Assembly: GCA_027364815.1 (NCBI GenBank) | Contig: DAHXOQ010000177.1 | Span: 1-6,112 of the forward strand | DNA from: Acidobacteriaceae bacterium | GTDB taxonomy: Bacteria; Acidobacteriota; Terriglobia; Terriglobales; Acidobacteriaceae | Reading direction: 5' to 3' | DNA length: 6,112 nt | Shown here: piece by piece, positions 1 to 6,112 of the stretch | How positions within the stretch are numbered: the stretch's first letter is position 1 | Layout: every line of letters starts with the position of its first letter | The notes under the pieces: model-generated | What the model saw: the letters and a program-made list of their open reading frames with translations, nothing else | Told to the model about the DNA's origin: nothing | The model's database searches: none | Position numbers and translations under genes: made by a program

Positions 1-457
1 CATCCTCATCGATACCTCAAATTTCAACGTCCACGAACTCCGTTCTCACATTCAGGCTCGCTTCGGCCCCGACGAAAAGGTCAAGCACCTCCTTGTTTCG
101 TGTTTGAGCTTCGGCTTCAAAAATGGCGTCCCTGTCGACGCCGACCTTGTCTTTGATGTGCGCTTCCTACCCAATCCTCATTTCGTACCCGAGTACCGAA
201 AGCTCACCGGCCGCGATCCCAAAGTTGCCGCTTTCGTCCGCAAATTTCCGCAGACCACTGAGTTCCTTGCCAAGCTCACCGACATGCTCCTCTTTCTTCT
301 GCCGCACTACGTCGCGGAAGGCAAAAGCTACCTCACCATCGGCTTCGGCTGCACCGGTGGCCAGCACCGCAGCGTCATGATGGCCGAAGAAATGGCCAAA
401 CGCCGGAAACAATCCGGCTACTCCGTCAAAGCCGTTCACCGCGATATGCCACGTTGA
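1..457 (+). CDS. rapZ: RapZ (YvcJ family) nucleotide-binding / RNase adapter protein, C-terminal part, 5' end cut by window
   Basis: The first whole codon is at position 2 and the frame runs open from the left edge to a TGA at 455-457, giving 151 visible residues. The family is usually about 280-300 residues, so roughly the C-terminal half is present. The N-terminal P-loop kinase-like half, with Walker A and B, is off the window. Visible family marks, counted from the first whole codon, are DTSNFNVHELR (4-14), SFGFKNGVPVDADLVFDVRF (36-55) and the hallmark GCTGGQHRSV (116-125). In enterobacteria RapZ is a cytosolic protein whose C-terminal domain binds the small RNAs GlmY and GlmZ and senses glucosamine-6-phosphate, controlling GlmS. 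Outside that group the role is less clear and is often linked to cell-envelope precursor supply. The usual PTS-type neighbours are not seen on this side. Identity is very secure; its function in this organism is inferred from the family. Confidence 0.95.
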   Translation, partial: ILIDTSNFNVHELRSHIQARFGPDEKVKHLLVSCLSFGFKNGVPVDADLVFDVRFLPNPHFVPEYRKLTGRDPKVAAFVRKFPQTTEFLAKLTDMLLFLLPHYVAEGKSYLTIGFGCTGGQHRSVMMAEEMAKRRKQSGYSVKAVHRDMPR

Positions 458-479
458 TTTTTCATCAGTAATCGTTGTC

Positions 480-485
480 TACAAT
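480..485 (+). promoter_or_regulatory. Possible -10 element (TACAAT) for the small exported-protein gene
   Basis: TACAAT differs from the sigma-70 consensus TATAAT at one base and lies 21 bases before the ATG at 507, between the rapZ stop and the next gene. No good -35 box sits at the usual distance: TTGATT at 454-459 would need a 20-base spacer, and the sequence at 458-463 is only a run of T with one C. It could instead be chance, with the gene read through from rapZ. I see no rapZ terminator in the 49-base gap. Confidence 0.22.
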
Positions 486-506
486 GGTCAGCATCTGAGG
501 GGAAAA

Positions 507-962
507 ATGAGTACATTCTTCACTCCGAAATTCTTGGCTTTCATTCTTTTGCTCATAACTCAGCCAGGCGTCATTCCATCTGATGCATTGGGAAAATGGA
601 AGGTTGGTTTGCCCTATTATCTTGGCCAGTCAATTGGTTTAACTTCGAAGCAGGAAGAGCAAATCAAACATCTTAGCATTAACATCACGCCGGATCGCAT
701 CGATGTCTGCGGGAAGCACTTGTCGATTGAGGCAGTTGAAATTCATCAGCTCTCAAGCAGTGATTTCATGCAGAAATTCAATTTTAAGCCGGAGTTGTTA
801 GAGTTCAAGGCAAATGCGATCACAGAGATCAGCATTAATCCATTGCATACCATCAGCGTATGTCATGGTTTTACTGATCCCGGGACACATTTCTTTATTG
901 CAGACAAACACATTGTGATTGAAGTGAATAATGATTATTTTCCACTGAAACCTGTCAATTAA
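507..962 (+). CDS. Predicted exported protein of unknown function, 151 aa
   Basis: I cannot assign a family. The N-terminus looks like a Sec signal peptide: K8, then a hydrophobic core at about 9-18 (FLAFILLLIT), with probable cleavage near residue 27 after PSDA. There is no lipobox cysteine. The mature part, about 124 residues, begins LGKWKVGLPYYLGQ and is rich in short beta-like stretches. It has two cysteines, C68 (DVCGK) and C119 (SVCHG), which could form a disulfide outside the cytoplasm. There is no membrane segment after the signal and no catalytic motif I recognise. The start is supported by GAGGGG at 497-502, four bases before ATG. Four sampled 60-base lines (541-600, 661-720, 781-840, 901-960) average about 40% G+C, clearly below rapZ (65% over 301-360), which hints at a different history or weak selection. 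It follows rapZ by 49 bases on the same strand; co-transcription is possible but not shown. That it is a real gene is likely; its function is unknown. Confidence 0.72.
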   Translation: MSTFFTPKFLAFILLLITQPGVIPSDALGKWKVGLPYYLGQSIGLTSKQEEQIKHLSINITPDRIDVCGKHLSIEAVEIHQLSSSDFMQKFNFKPELLEFKANAITEISINPLHTISVCHGFTDPGTHFFIADKHIVIEVNNDYFPLKPVN

Positions 963-976
963 ATTTGCTGAGTCCA

Positions 977-1075
977 ATGCGCCAAACATTTATTGCCGCC
1001 AAAGAAGAGTTGCTCTACACGCACGATTTAGTTGAAGCAATGGACGGTGGAAATATTGTACTTCAGCGATTCTAG
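977..1075 (+). CDS. Doubtful 32-codon ORF in the convergent gap
   Basis: An ATG at 977 opens 32 codons to TAG at 1073-1075. The peptide begins MRQTFIAAKEELL and ends GGNIVLQRF; its composition is protein-like, with alternating acidic and hydrophobic residues. Against it, there is no Shine-Dalgarno sequence before the ATG, the upstream frame is closed by TGA at 932-934, and I recognise no family. It may be chance, or the remnant of a decayed gene. The rest of the 963-1094 gap shows only short hairpins (GATTC/GAATC at 1068-1081, AGAG/CTCT at 1006-1016) without T tracts. Confidence 0.15.
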   Translation: MRQTFIAAKEELLYTHDLVEAMDGGNIVLQRF

Positions 1076-1094
1076 TGAATCTCAATCAGCCAAT

Positions 1095-1964
1095 TCACAA
1101 CCCATCCAACCACCTCGCCATCAATTCTCTGATGTCATCCTCACTCTTTACCCACCCTCTCATCTTCCTCGCGCTTACCGAATCAAATTCACTTCCACCC
1201 TCACCCCTCACAATCCATAACACCGGAACCTTTACCTCGCGCGCTGCACTCGCAAGATCATACTTGTCTGCCACTAACCATCTTGCAGGAACCATTCGGC
1301 TTCGAGCATCCTTGAAGATCACCCCCACCGCATCCTCAAGCGGCCCATCAACCACCACACCACCCAACTCAGAATGTCTCGCCGTCAACTCCAGCGCCAC
1401 ATTCCCACCCAACTCTCTCCCCATTACAATCACATGTCCCGCATTCACATGCATTGTCCCAGTCAAATAATTCAATGCAGCCTCTGCATCCTCCAATTCA
1501 CGCTTCTCACTTGGTCTCTCAAACCGGCTCTGTCCATACCCCCGCGGATCATATGCAAAAATATTCACGTCCACTGCATGTAAATCCTTCAACGCATCCA
1601 CTGAATCTCCAAGATTACCCGTTGCTCCATGAATGTAGAGCACCGTCCACTGCGCCCTCTTAACTTCCGCGGTATCACTGGCTCCAATCCACCATCCTTT
1701 GAGCCGCGCCTCTCCCGCCCCATCCACATCAAAGCTCACCGAATCAAACTGCAATGCTAAAGCAGCCGGCGTCTTCACCACCTCCGAAGTCGGATGATAG
1801 AGCAATTGCCAGCTTCCCTGCCAGAAAAGCAAACAAAGTGTCCCCCAGGCAGCAACTGCAGCCATCATCACAACGACAGCGAGCATTTTTAAAATCCACA
1901 GGCCAGAAATCATCGGTGGATCTGGATTGTGTCTCTTAGTCGCTCCTGTTTTCTTTGAGGTCAT
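1095..1964 (-). CDS. Membrane-anchored alpha/beta-hydrolase-fold protein lacking catalytic Ser and His (probable pseudo-enzyme)
   Basis: 289 residues. The N-terminus is basic (K4, K5, K10, R11) and is followed by one hydrophobic segment at about 27-48. By the positive-inside rule, the main domain should lie outside the cytoplasmic membrane. LLYHP (54-58) is typical of membrane-linked hydrolases of the BEM46/YfhR kind. The fold's core is clear: LYIHGATGNLGD (109-120) with the oxyanion-hole HG, AYDPRGYGQS (137-146), DAEAALNYLTGT (159-170) and a nucleophile elbow GRELGG (182-187). The elbow normally reads G-x-S-x-G; here residue 184 is Glu, encoded GAG, which is more than one base change from any serine codon. 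Where the catalytic acid is expected, after strand 7, the sequence is IVRGEGGSEF (251-260). There is no histidine anywhere after H197, so the usual GxGH segment is absent. A Ser-His-Asp esterase mechanism is therefore not supported. The start ATG overlaps the decarboxylase stop (ATGA at 1961-1964), implying coupled translation. The fold is certain; activity is doubtful; the role is unknown. Confidence 0.88.
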   Translation of the reverse strand: MTSKKTGATKRHNPDPPMISGLWILKMLAVVVMMAAVAAWGTLCLLFWQGSWQLLYHPTSEVVKTPAALALQFDSVSFDVDGAGEARLKGWWIGASDTAEVKRAQWTVLYIHGATGNLGDSVDALKDLHAVDVNIFAYDPRGYGQSRFERPSEKRELEDAEAALNYLTGTMHVNAGHVIVMGRELGGNVALELTARHSELGGVVVDGPLEDAVGVIFKDARSRMVPARWLVADKYDLASAAREVKVPVLWIVRGEGGSEFDSVSARKMRGWVKSEDDIRELMARWLDGL

Positions 1965-3379
1965 TTCTCTGCCAGCACCTTCTTCACCGCTCTAACTACG
2001 CGCTCCACATCCTCATCCGTCGTCTGCCAGCTGCAAACGCTCACTCGCATCACGCGGCTTCCATTCCACTCGCTTCCCGTAAAAAACGCCTCGCCGCTCT
2101 TCGCAATTAGCGCAATCACCTCATCGGTCCGCCGCGAGTGATCGTCCTCAGTAGCGCCCTCGCGCCGATCCAAAAACTGTATCAACCCCTGGTTCAACGT
2201 CGGCTCACAAACCATACGCGCACCATCAAGCATTCCAATCCCAACCGTAATCTCATGCGCATACCTGCAGCAACGCTCAATCAAATCCGCAATTCCTGCT
2301 CGCCCCATCTGCCGTATCGCCGCATATGTGGGAAAGCCGCGCGCACGGCGAGAAAACTCAGGAGTCCAATCCATTTGGTCGCGCACTTCCTGTTGGTGGG
2401 TCAGATACGCCGCATGTTGTGCGAAGGCGTTGCGGTGAGCTTTGCGGTCACGAACAAATGCGAAGCCAGAGTCGTAAGGAACATTGAGCCACTTGTGCCC
2501 ATCCGTCGCCCATGAATCCGCCAACTCCACACCAGCAACTTGATACTTTAATTTCTCACTGGCTGCCGCCCACAACCCAAATGCTCCATCCACATGCACC
2601 CACGCGCCCGCTTCTTTTGCTATCGGAATCAGCTTCGCAAAATCATCACTGACGCCAGTGTTAATCTCGCCCGCCTGCAAACAAACAATCGTCGGTCGCT
2701 CGCGCTTCACTTCCAATGCAGCCCGCAAAGCCTCAGCTTTCGTGCGTCCAAAATCATCCGTCTCCACTGGTTCAATCTGAGCGGTCCCCATCCCCAGAAA
2801 CCGCACCGCACGGTCAACTGAACTATGCCGATGCGCATTGGCCACAATCCTTACCCGCGGCCCGCCTGAAAGTCCCAATGTCTCCACATCCCATCCCACG
2901 CGCTCATACACCGCATGCCGCGCCGCATTCAAACACGTCGCGTGCGCCATCTGGCATCCCGTTACAAATGCAAAACTCACCTCTTGCGGCAAGGCAAAAA
3001 TTTCTTTCAGCCATTCACCTGCAACCTCTTCCGCAACCGCCGCTGCCGGCGCAACTGCATACAGACCCGAGTTCTGATCCCACGCCGATGTCAACCAATC
3101 CGCCGCCAGAGCCGCCGGAACCGCTCCGCCAATTACCCAACCGAAAAATCTTCCCCCCGCCGTACCATGCAGCCCGCCTTCGACATCGCGCACCAACTCG
3201 CTCACTACCCGCTCAGCCGGCAAGCTCTCATCATTAAGTGGTTTCTTCAGTTGTGCGCGCAGTTCTGTAACAGACGCCTGCGCCCCCACAGGTTGCGTAG
3301 CCAGTGTCGTCAAATGTGTGAGTGATGCCTCAAGGGCCTGGCTGAGTACTTGCGTGAAAGGAGATTGATTCTCTGACAT
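1961..3379 (-). CDS. PLP-dependent group II decarboxylase-like protein (aromatic-L-amino-acid / glutamate decarboxylase superfamily)
   Basis: 472 residues, a normal length for the family, and expected to be cytosolic. Family marks in order: GRFFGWVIGG (76-85); AWDQNS (99-104); NAHRHSSVDRA (181-191), whose HSSV matches the cofactor-stacking histidine region of aromatic amino acid decarboxylases (H185); HVDGAFG (262-268), with D264 placed to bind the pyridine nitrogen of PLP; and TDGHKWLNVPYD (292-303), with K296 as the Schiff-base lysine. The usual phosphate-binding GG(S/T)EAN segment is replaced by TGCQMAHATC (140-149). All residues expected for PLP binding appear present, so an active enzyme is likely. 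The substrate (aromatic amino acid, glutamate, diaminobutyrate or other) cannot be read from the sequence, and a lyase or aminotransferase-like activity is also possible. No strong ribosome site precedes the ATG; AGAAG lies only one base before it. The gene begins 74 bases after the kdp terminator stem and overlaps the following hydrolase gene by four bases. Confidence 0.9.
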   Translation of the reverse strand: MSENQSPFTQVLSQALEASLTHLTTLATQPVGAQASVTELRAQLKKPLNDESLPAERVVSELVRDVEGGLHGTAGGRFFGWVIGGAVPAALAADWLTSAWDQNSGLYAVAPAAAVAEEVAGEWLKEIFALPQEVSFAFVTGCQMAHATCLNAARHAVYERVGWDVETLGLSGGPRVRIVANAHRHSSVDRAVRFLGMGTAQIEPVETDDFGRTKAEALRAALEVKRERPTIVCLQAGEINTGVSDDFAKLIPIAKEAGAWVHVDGAFGLWAAASEKLKYQVAGVELADSWATDGHKWLNVPYDSGFAFVRDRKAHRNAFAQHAAYLTHQQEVRDQMDWTPEFSRRARGFPTYAAIRQMGRAGIADLIERCCRYAHEITVGIGMLDGARMVCEPTLNQGLIQFLDRREGATEDDHSRRTDEVIALIAKSGEAFFTGSEWNGSRVMRVSVCSWQTTDEDVERVVRAVKKVLAEK

Positions 3380-3415
3380 TCTTCTAGCTTATCAACTGAG
3401 TACACGCAAAAATAT

Positions 3416-3428
3416 CTGCATCTTGCAG
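3416..3428. promoter_or_regulatory. Short perfect inverted repeat upstream of the decarboxylase gene
   Basis: CTGCA-TCT-TGCAG forms a 13-base inverted repeat with 5-base arms, 36 bases before the decarboxylase ATG and between it and the kdp terminator. This stretch must hold the promoter of the decarboxylase-hydrolase pair if that pair is independent. I see no convincing -35/-10 pair. The repeat could be an operator for a small dimeric regulator, but arms of this size also arise by chance. Confidence 0.18.
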
Positions 3429-3449
3429 CAAATTTTTCTATTCTCTAAA

Positions 3450-3476
3450 CAAAAAGGGCCTCCATCAGTGGCCCTT
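3450..3476 (-). terminator. Rho-independent terminator of the kdp operon
   Basis: Read on the - strand, the stem AAGGGCC (3476-3470) pairs with GGCCCTT (3460-3454) around a 9-base loop, and is followed by a T run that includes 3455-3451 and then GTTT. It starts 13 bases after the kdpC stop at 3490, the expected place for the end of the kdp transcript. It separates kdp from the decarboxylase gene on the same strand. On the + strand the stem is followed by CGTTTT, but no + strand gene leads into it. Confidence 0.88.
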
Positions 3477-3489
3477 CGTTTTGCTCAAA

Positions 3490-4056
3490 TTATTTGCTGA
3501 TCTTATCCAATTCCAAATTCAACTCTAAAACATTGACTCGCGGCTCGCCCAATACTTTGAACTGCCTTCCCGTCGTCTGCGCGTCTATGAGTTTTTTGAC
3601 TTGCTCCACACTCAAGCCGCGTGCCTTGGCTACGCGCTCCGCCTGGAACTCCGCCGCATCTGGCGTAATATCCGGATCCAACCCAGAGCCTGAAGTCGTC
3701 ACCAAATCAATCGGCACCGGCTTGCCCGCATTCTCCTTCGCCAGCTTGTCAATGTCGCCCTGGATCCGATCAACCAGCGCCTTGTTTGACTGCGCAAGAT
3801 TCGATCCACCGGAGTTCGCCGCATCATAACCATTGCCTGCCGCTGAAGGCCGCGGATGAAAATATTTGTCGCTCGTAAAACTCTGCGCCAGCAACTCTGA
3901 GCCAATCACTTTGCCATCCTTCAGAATCAAACTTCCTGCAGCCTGGTGCGGAAACAGCATCGTCGCCAGCACTGTGACAAAGAGTGGATAACCGAGGCCA
4001 AGAATAGCCGCCGTCACTAACGTAAATCGAATTGAAGTCTTCCAAACAGATTGCAC
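3490..4056 (-). CDS. kdpC: Potassium-transporting ATPase subunit C (KdpC)
   Basis: KdpC is the small single-span subunit of the KdpFABC high-affinity K+ pump. It sits in the inner membrane with its main domain outside, and is thought to stabilise or chaperone the KdpA-KdpB complex. With the start chosen here it has 188 residues, normal for the family. It has one N-terminal membrane segment (about 9-36, ending before FPHQAAGSL). Family motifs follow: FHPRPSAAG (66-74), NSGGSNLAQSN (81-91), PVPIDLVTTSGSGLDPDI (114-131) and TGRQFKVLGEPRVNVLELN (162-180). The GTG at 4056 was preferred because AGGAG at 4068-4064 lies seven bases before it. A longer frame opens with TTG at 4062, only one base after that AGGAG, and is closed upstream by TAG at 4074-4072. 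The gene follows kdpB by 26 bases and is the last of the operon. Identity is certain; the start is probable. Confidence 0.96.
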   Translation of the reverse strand: MQSVWKTSIRFTLVTAAILGLGYPLFVTVLATMLFPHQAAGSLILKDGKVIGSELLAQSFTSDKYFHPRPSAAGNGYDAANSGGSNLAQSNKALVDRIQGDIDKLAKENAGKPVPIDLVTTSGSGLDPDITPDAAEFQAERVAKARGLSVEQVKKLIDAQTTGRQFKVLGEPRVNVLELNLELDKISK

Positions 4057-4063
4057 AATCAAT

Positions 4064-4068
4064 CTCCT
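4064..4068 (-). promoter_or_regulatory. Ribosome binding site that decides the kdpC start
   Basis: AGGAG on the - strand, in the 26-base gap after the kdpB stop. Its spacing to the in-frame GTG at 4056 is seven bases, which is ideal. Its spacing to the ATT codon at 4059 is four bases and to the TTG at 4062 is one base. It therefore favours GTG as initiator and a protein two residues shorter than the longest frame. Confidence 0.7.
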
Positions 4069-4082
4069 GAACTAATAAAAAA

Positions 4083-6112
4083 TCACGCCAAATGTAACGC
4101 CACCAGAATCACGTCGATGGCCTTGATGCCAATGAAGGGCACAATGATGCCGCCAAGTCCGTAGACCAGCAGATTGCGTTGCAGTAAAGCTTCCGCCGAC
4201 TTCGGCTCATACTTAACACCCTTGAGCGCCAGCGGAATCAGCGCAATGATAATCAGCGCGTTGAAAATCACCGCCGACAAAATCGCCGAGTGCGCCGAGT
4301 GCAGATACATAATGTTCAGCGCGTTTAGCACCGGGAAGACTCCGGCAAACATAGCCGGAATAATTGCGAAGTACTTCGCCACATCATTCGCAATTGAGAA
4401 GGTCGTCAATGCGCCGCGCGTCATCAAGAGTTGCTTTCCAATCTCCACAATCTCAATCAGCTTCGTCGGGTTCGAGTCCAGATCAACCATGTTGCCGGCT
4501 TCCTTCGCCGCCTGTGTGCCCGAGTTCATTGCAACACCCACATCTGCCTGCGCCAGCGCTGGAGCATCGTTCGTGCCATCGCCCGTCATCGCGACGAGTT
4601 TGCCCTTAGCTTGCTCGCGCTTGATCAGGTCCATCTTGTCCTTGGGTTTTGCCTCAGCCAGAAAATCATCGACGCCAGCCTCGCGCGCAATCACCGCTGC
4701 TGTAAGCGGATTGTCGCCCGTAATCATGATGGTACGGATTCCCATCGCCCGCAATCTTGCCAGGCGTTCCTTCAATCCGCCTTTGACAATGTCCTTCAAA
4801 TAAACCACGCCCAGCGCTGTTGAGTTCTCTGCAACCACCAATGGCGTCCCACCCTGTCGCGCAATCTCTTCCACCTTGTCGCGCACGCGCTTCGGCAGCG
4901 GCGCACCCTGTTCTTCCACAAAGCGCGCAATCGCATCAATCGATCCCTTGCGAATCATTGCTCCCGGCAGATTCACGCCGCTCATTCTCGTCTGTGCGGT
5001 AAAAGGCACAAACTCTGCATGAATGCTGCTCATATCGCGACCGCGCAGATTGTACTTTTCTTTCGCCAGCACCACAATTGAGCGCCCTTCAGGCGTCTCA
5101 TCAGATAACGACGACAATTGTGCCGCATCGGCCAAACGCTCCGGGCTCACATCCGGAGCAGGGAAGAACTCCGTAGCCTGGCGATTGCCCAGCGTGATCG
5201 TTCCTGTCTTATCGAGCAGCAGCGTGTTCACATCGCCAGCCGCTTCCACTGCGCGTCCGCTCATCGCCAACACGTTGTACTGAACCAGTCTGTCCATGCC
5301 CGCAATGCCAATCGCTGAAAGCAATCCGCCAATCGTCGTCGGAATCAAGCACACCAGCAGCGAGACCAAAACAAAAATCGATTGCTCTGCATGCGAGTAC
5401 ATTGCAAATGGCTGCAACGTCACCACAGCCAACAGAAACACAATCGTCAGGCCAGAAAGCAAAATGCTCAGCGCAATCTCGTTCGGTGTTTTCTGCCGTG
5501 TAGCGCCTTCCACCAGCGCAATCATGCGATCCAAAAATGTTTCGCCGGGGTTCGAGGTAATCTTCACCTTGATCCAATCCGAAAGCACCTTCGTTCCGCC
5601 CGTCACCGCTGACCGATCGCCGCCAGCCTCGCGAATCACCGGCGCTGATTCTCCCGTAATCGCCGATTCATCCACGCTTGCAACGCCTTCAATCACCTCG
5701 CCGTCGCCGGGAATCATCACGCCGGCAACGACGCGAACCTTGTCGCCCACACGCAGGTGCGAGCTGGGAATCTCCTCAATCTCGCCATTCGTCTTCAGCT
5801 TGTACGCAGTCGTCTCGGACTTCGCCTTGCGCAGCGCGTCCGCCTGCGCCTTGCCGCGGCCTTCCGCCATCGCTTCGGCGAAGTTGGCGAACAGCACCGT
5901 GAACCACAGCCACGCGGTGATCTGCAGGTTGAAACCGAAGTGTCCGGCGCCCCCCGCATGCGCCCCGCATAGCAGCAGCGTCGTAACAACGCTACCGACT
6001 TCAACGACAAACATCACAGGATTCTTCGCCATCAGCCGCGGGTTCAGCTTCTTCAGCGAATCCACCAGCGCGCGCCTCACAATCGCGCCATCGAACAGGC
6101 TCTTCTTTCCTC
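4083..6112 (-). CDS. kdpB: Potassium-transporting ATPase ATP-binding subunit B (KdpB), 5' end cut by window
   Basis: KdpB is the P-type ATPase subunit that hydrolyses ATP to drive K+ uptake through KdpA in the inner membrane. The frame is open to the right edge, giving 675 visible residues. The codons before the GTG at 6080 read GKKSLFDGAIV, typical KdpB, so the true start is off the window. Numbered from that GTG, motifs are: actuator TGES (142-145); PTTIGGLLSAIGIAGMDRL (247-265) in the membrane core; phosphorylation motif DKTGT with D290; SDETPEGRSI (326-335); ITGDNP (453-458); MTGDGTNDAPAL (498-509); and NDVAK (565-569). Adding 17 gives E. coli numbering, placing D290 at D307, S145 at the inhibitory phosphoserine S162, and D566/K569 at D583/K586; the C-terminus then falls at 682, the E. 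coli length. About seven residues are therefore missing. All key catalytic residues are present. kdpA should lie just upstream. Confidence 0.98.
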   Translation of the reverse strand, partial: GKKSLFDGAIVRRALVDSLKKLNPRLMAKNPVMFVVEVGSVVTTLLLCGAHAGGAGHFGFNLQITAWLWFTVLFANFAEAMAEGRGKAQADALRKAKSETTAYKLKTNGEIEEIPSSHLRVGDKVRVVAGVMIPGDGEVIEGVASVDESAITGESAPVIREAGGDRSAVTGGTKVLSDWIKVKITSNPGETFLDRMIALVEGATRQKTPNEIALSILLSGLTIVFLLAVVTLQPFAMYSHAEQSIFVLVSLLVCLIPTTIGGLLSAIGIAGMDRLVQYNVLAMSGRAVEAAGDVNTLLLDKTGTITLGNRQATEFFPAPDVSPERLADAAQLSSLSDETPEGRSIVVLAKEKYNLRGRDMSSIHAEFVPFTAQTRMSGVNLPGAMIRKGSIDAIARFVEEQGAPLPKRVRDKVEEIARQGGTPLVVAENSTALGVVYLKDIVKGGLKERLARLRAMGIRTIMITGDNPLTAAVIAREAGVDDFLAEAKPKDKMDLIKREQAKGKLVAMTGDGTNDAPALAQADVGVAMNSGTQAAKEAGNMVDLDSNPTKLIEIVEIGKQLLMTRGALTTFSIANDVAKYFAIIPAMFAGVFPVLNALNIMYLHSAHSAILSAVIFNALIIIALIPLALKGVKYEPKSAEALLQRNLLVYGLGGIIVPFIGIKAIDVILVALHLA

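Noticed and set aside
104..106. TTG at 104 as the start of a short separate RapZ C-terminal-domain gene
   Set aside because: The same frame is open to the left edge and codes for RapZ-typical DTSNFNVHELR upstream, so this is an internal codon of a longer gene.
1068..1081. GATTC-TAGT-GAATC hairpin as a terminator for either convergent unit
   Set aside because: The stem is five bases, mostly A/T, and there is no T tract on either strand.
2716..3237. Long + strand open frame (173 codons) opposite the decarboxylase
   Set aside because: Its product is proline- and serine-rich low-complexity sequence, it has no family motif, and it is fully covered by a convincing gene on the other strand; it is an antisense shadow.
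4174..4803. Long + strand open frame (209 codons) opposite kdpB
   Set aside because: kdpB is unmistakable on the opposite strand with all motifs; the + frame is an alanine/serine-rich complement of it.
6078..6080. GTG at 6080 as the true kdpB start
   Set aside because: The frame is open upstream to the window edge and the added residues (GKKSLFDGAIV) are typical KdpB N-terminus, so the start is off the window.

Overview
The window looks like a piece of chromosome from a member of the Acidobacteriota (Terriglobia-like). This is an inference from overall protein flavour: a RapZ with the GCTGGQHRSV motif, Kdp subunits, and an odd hydrolase and decarboxylase of types I associate with that phylum. 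No taxonomic marker is present. There is no mobile element, CRISPR array, tRNA or rRNA.

Layout. On the + strand, positions 1-457 hold the C-terminal half of rapZ, whose start lies off the left edge. After 49 bases comes a small, AT-richer gene for a predicted exported protein of unknown function (507-962). A 132-base convergent gap (963-1094) follows; it contains at most a doubtful 32-codon ORF and no clear terminator. Everything from 1095 to the right edge is coded on the - strand. Read in the direction of transcription, from the right edge leftwards, the genes are kdpB (start off the window), kdpC, a rho-independent terminator (about 3450-3476), a PLP-dependent group II decarboxylase (1961-3379), and a membrane-anchored alpha/beta-hydrolase-fold protein (1095-1964). 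The last gene overlaps the decarboxylase by an ATGA junction.

How the genes work together. kdpB and kdpC belong to the high-affinity K+ P-type ATPase KdpFABC. kdpA is expected just beyond the right edge. The terminator closes that operon, so the decarboxylase and hydrolase form a separate two-gene unit. No kdpD or kdpE follows kdpC here.

The most unusual item is the hydrolase-fold protein. It keeps the fold's HG oxyanion segment and the nucleophile-elbow shape, but the nucleophilic serine is glutamate (GRELGG), and the last 92 residues contain no histidine. It therefore looks like a pseudo-enzyme that is translationally coupled to a decarboxylase. The remaining content is conventional.
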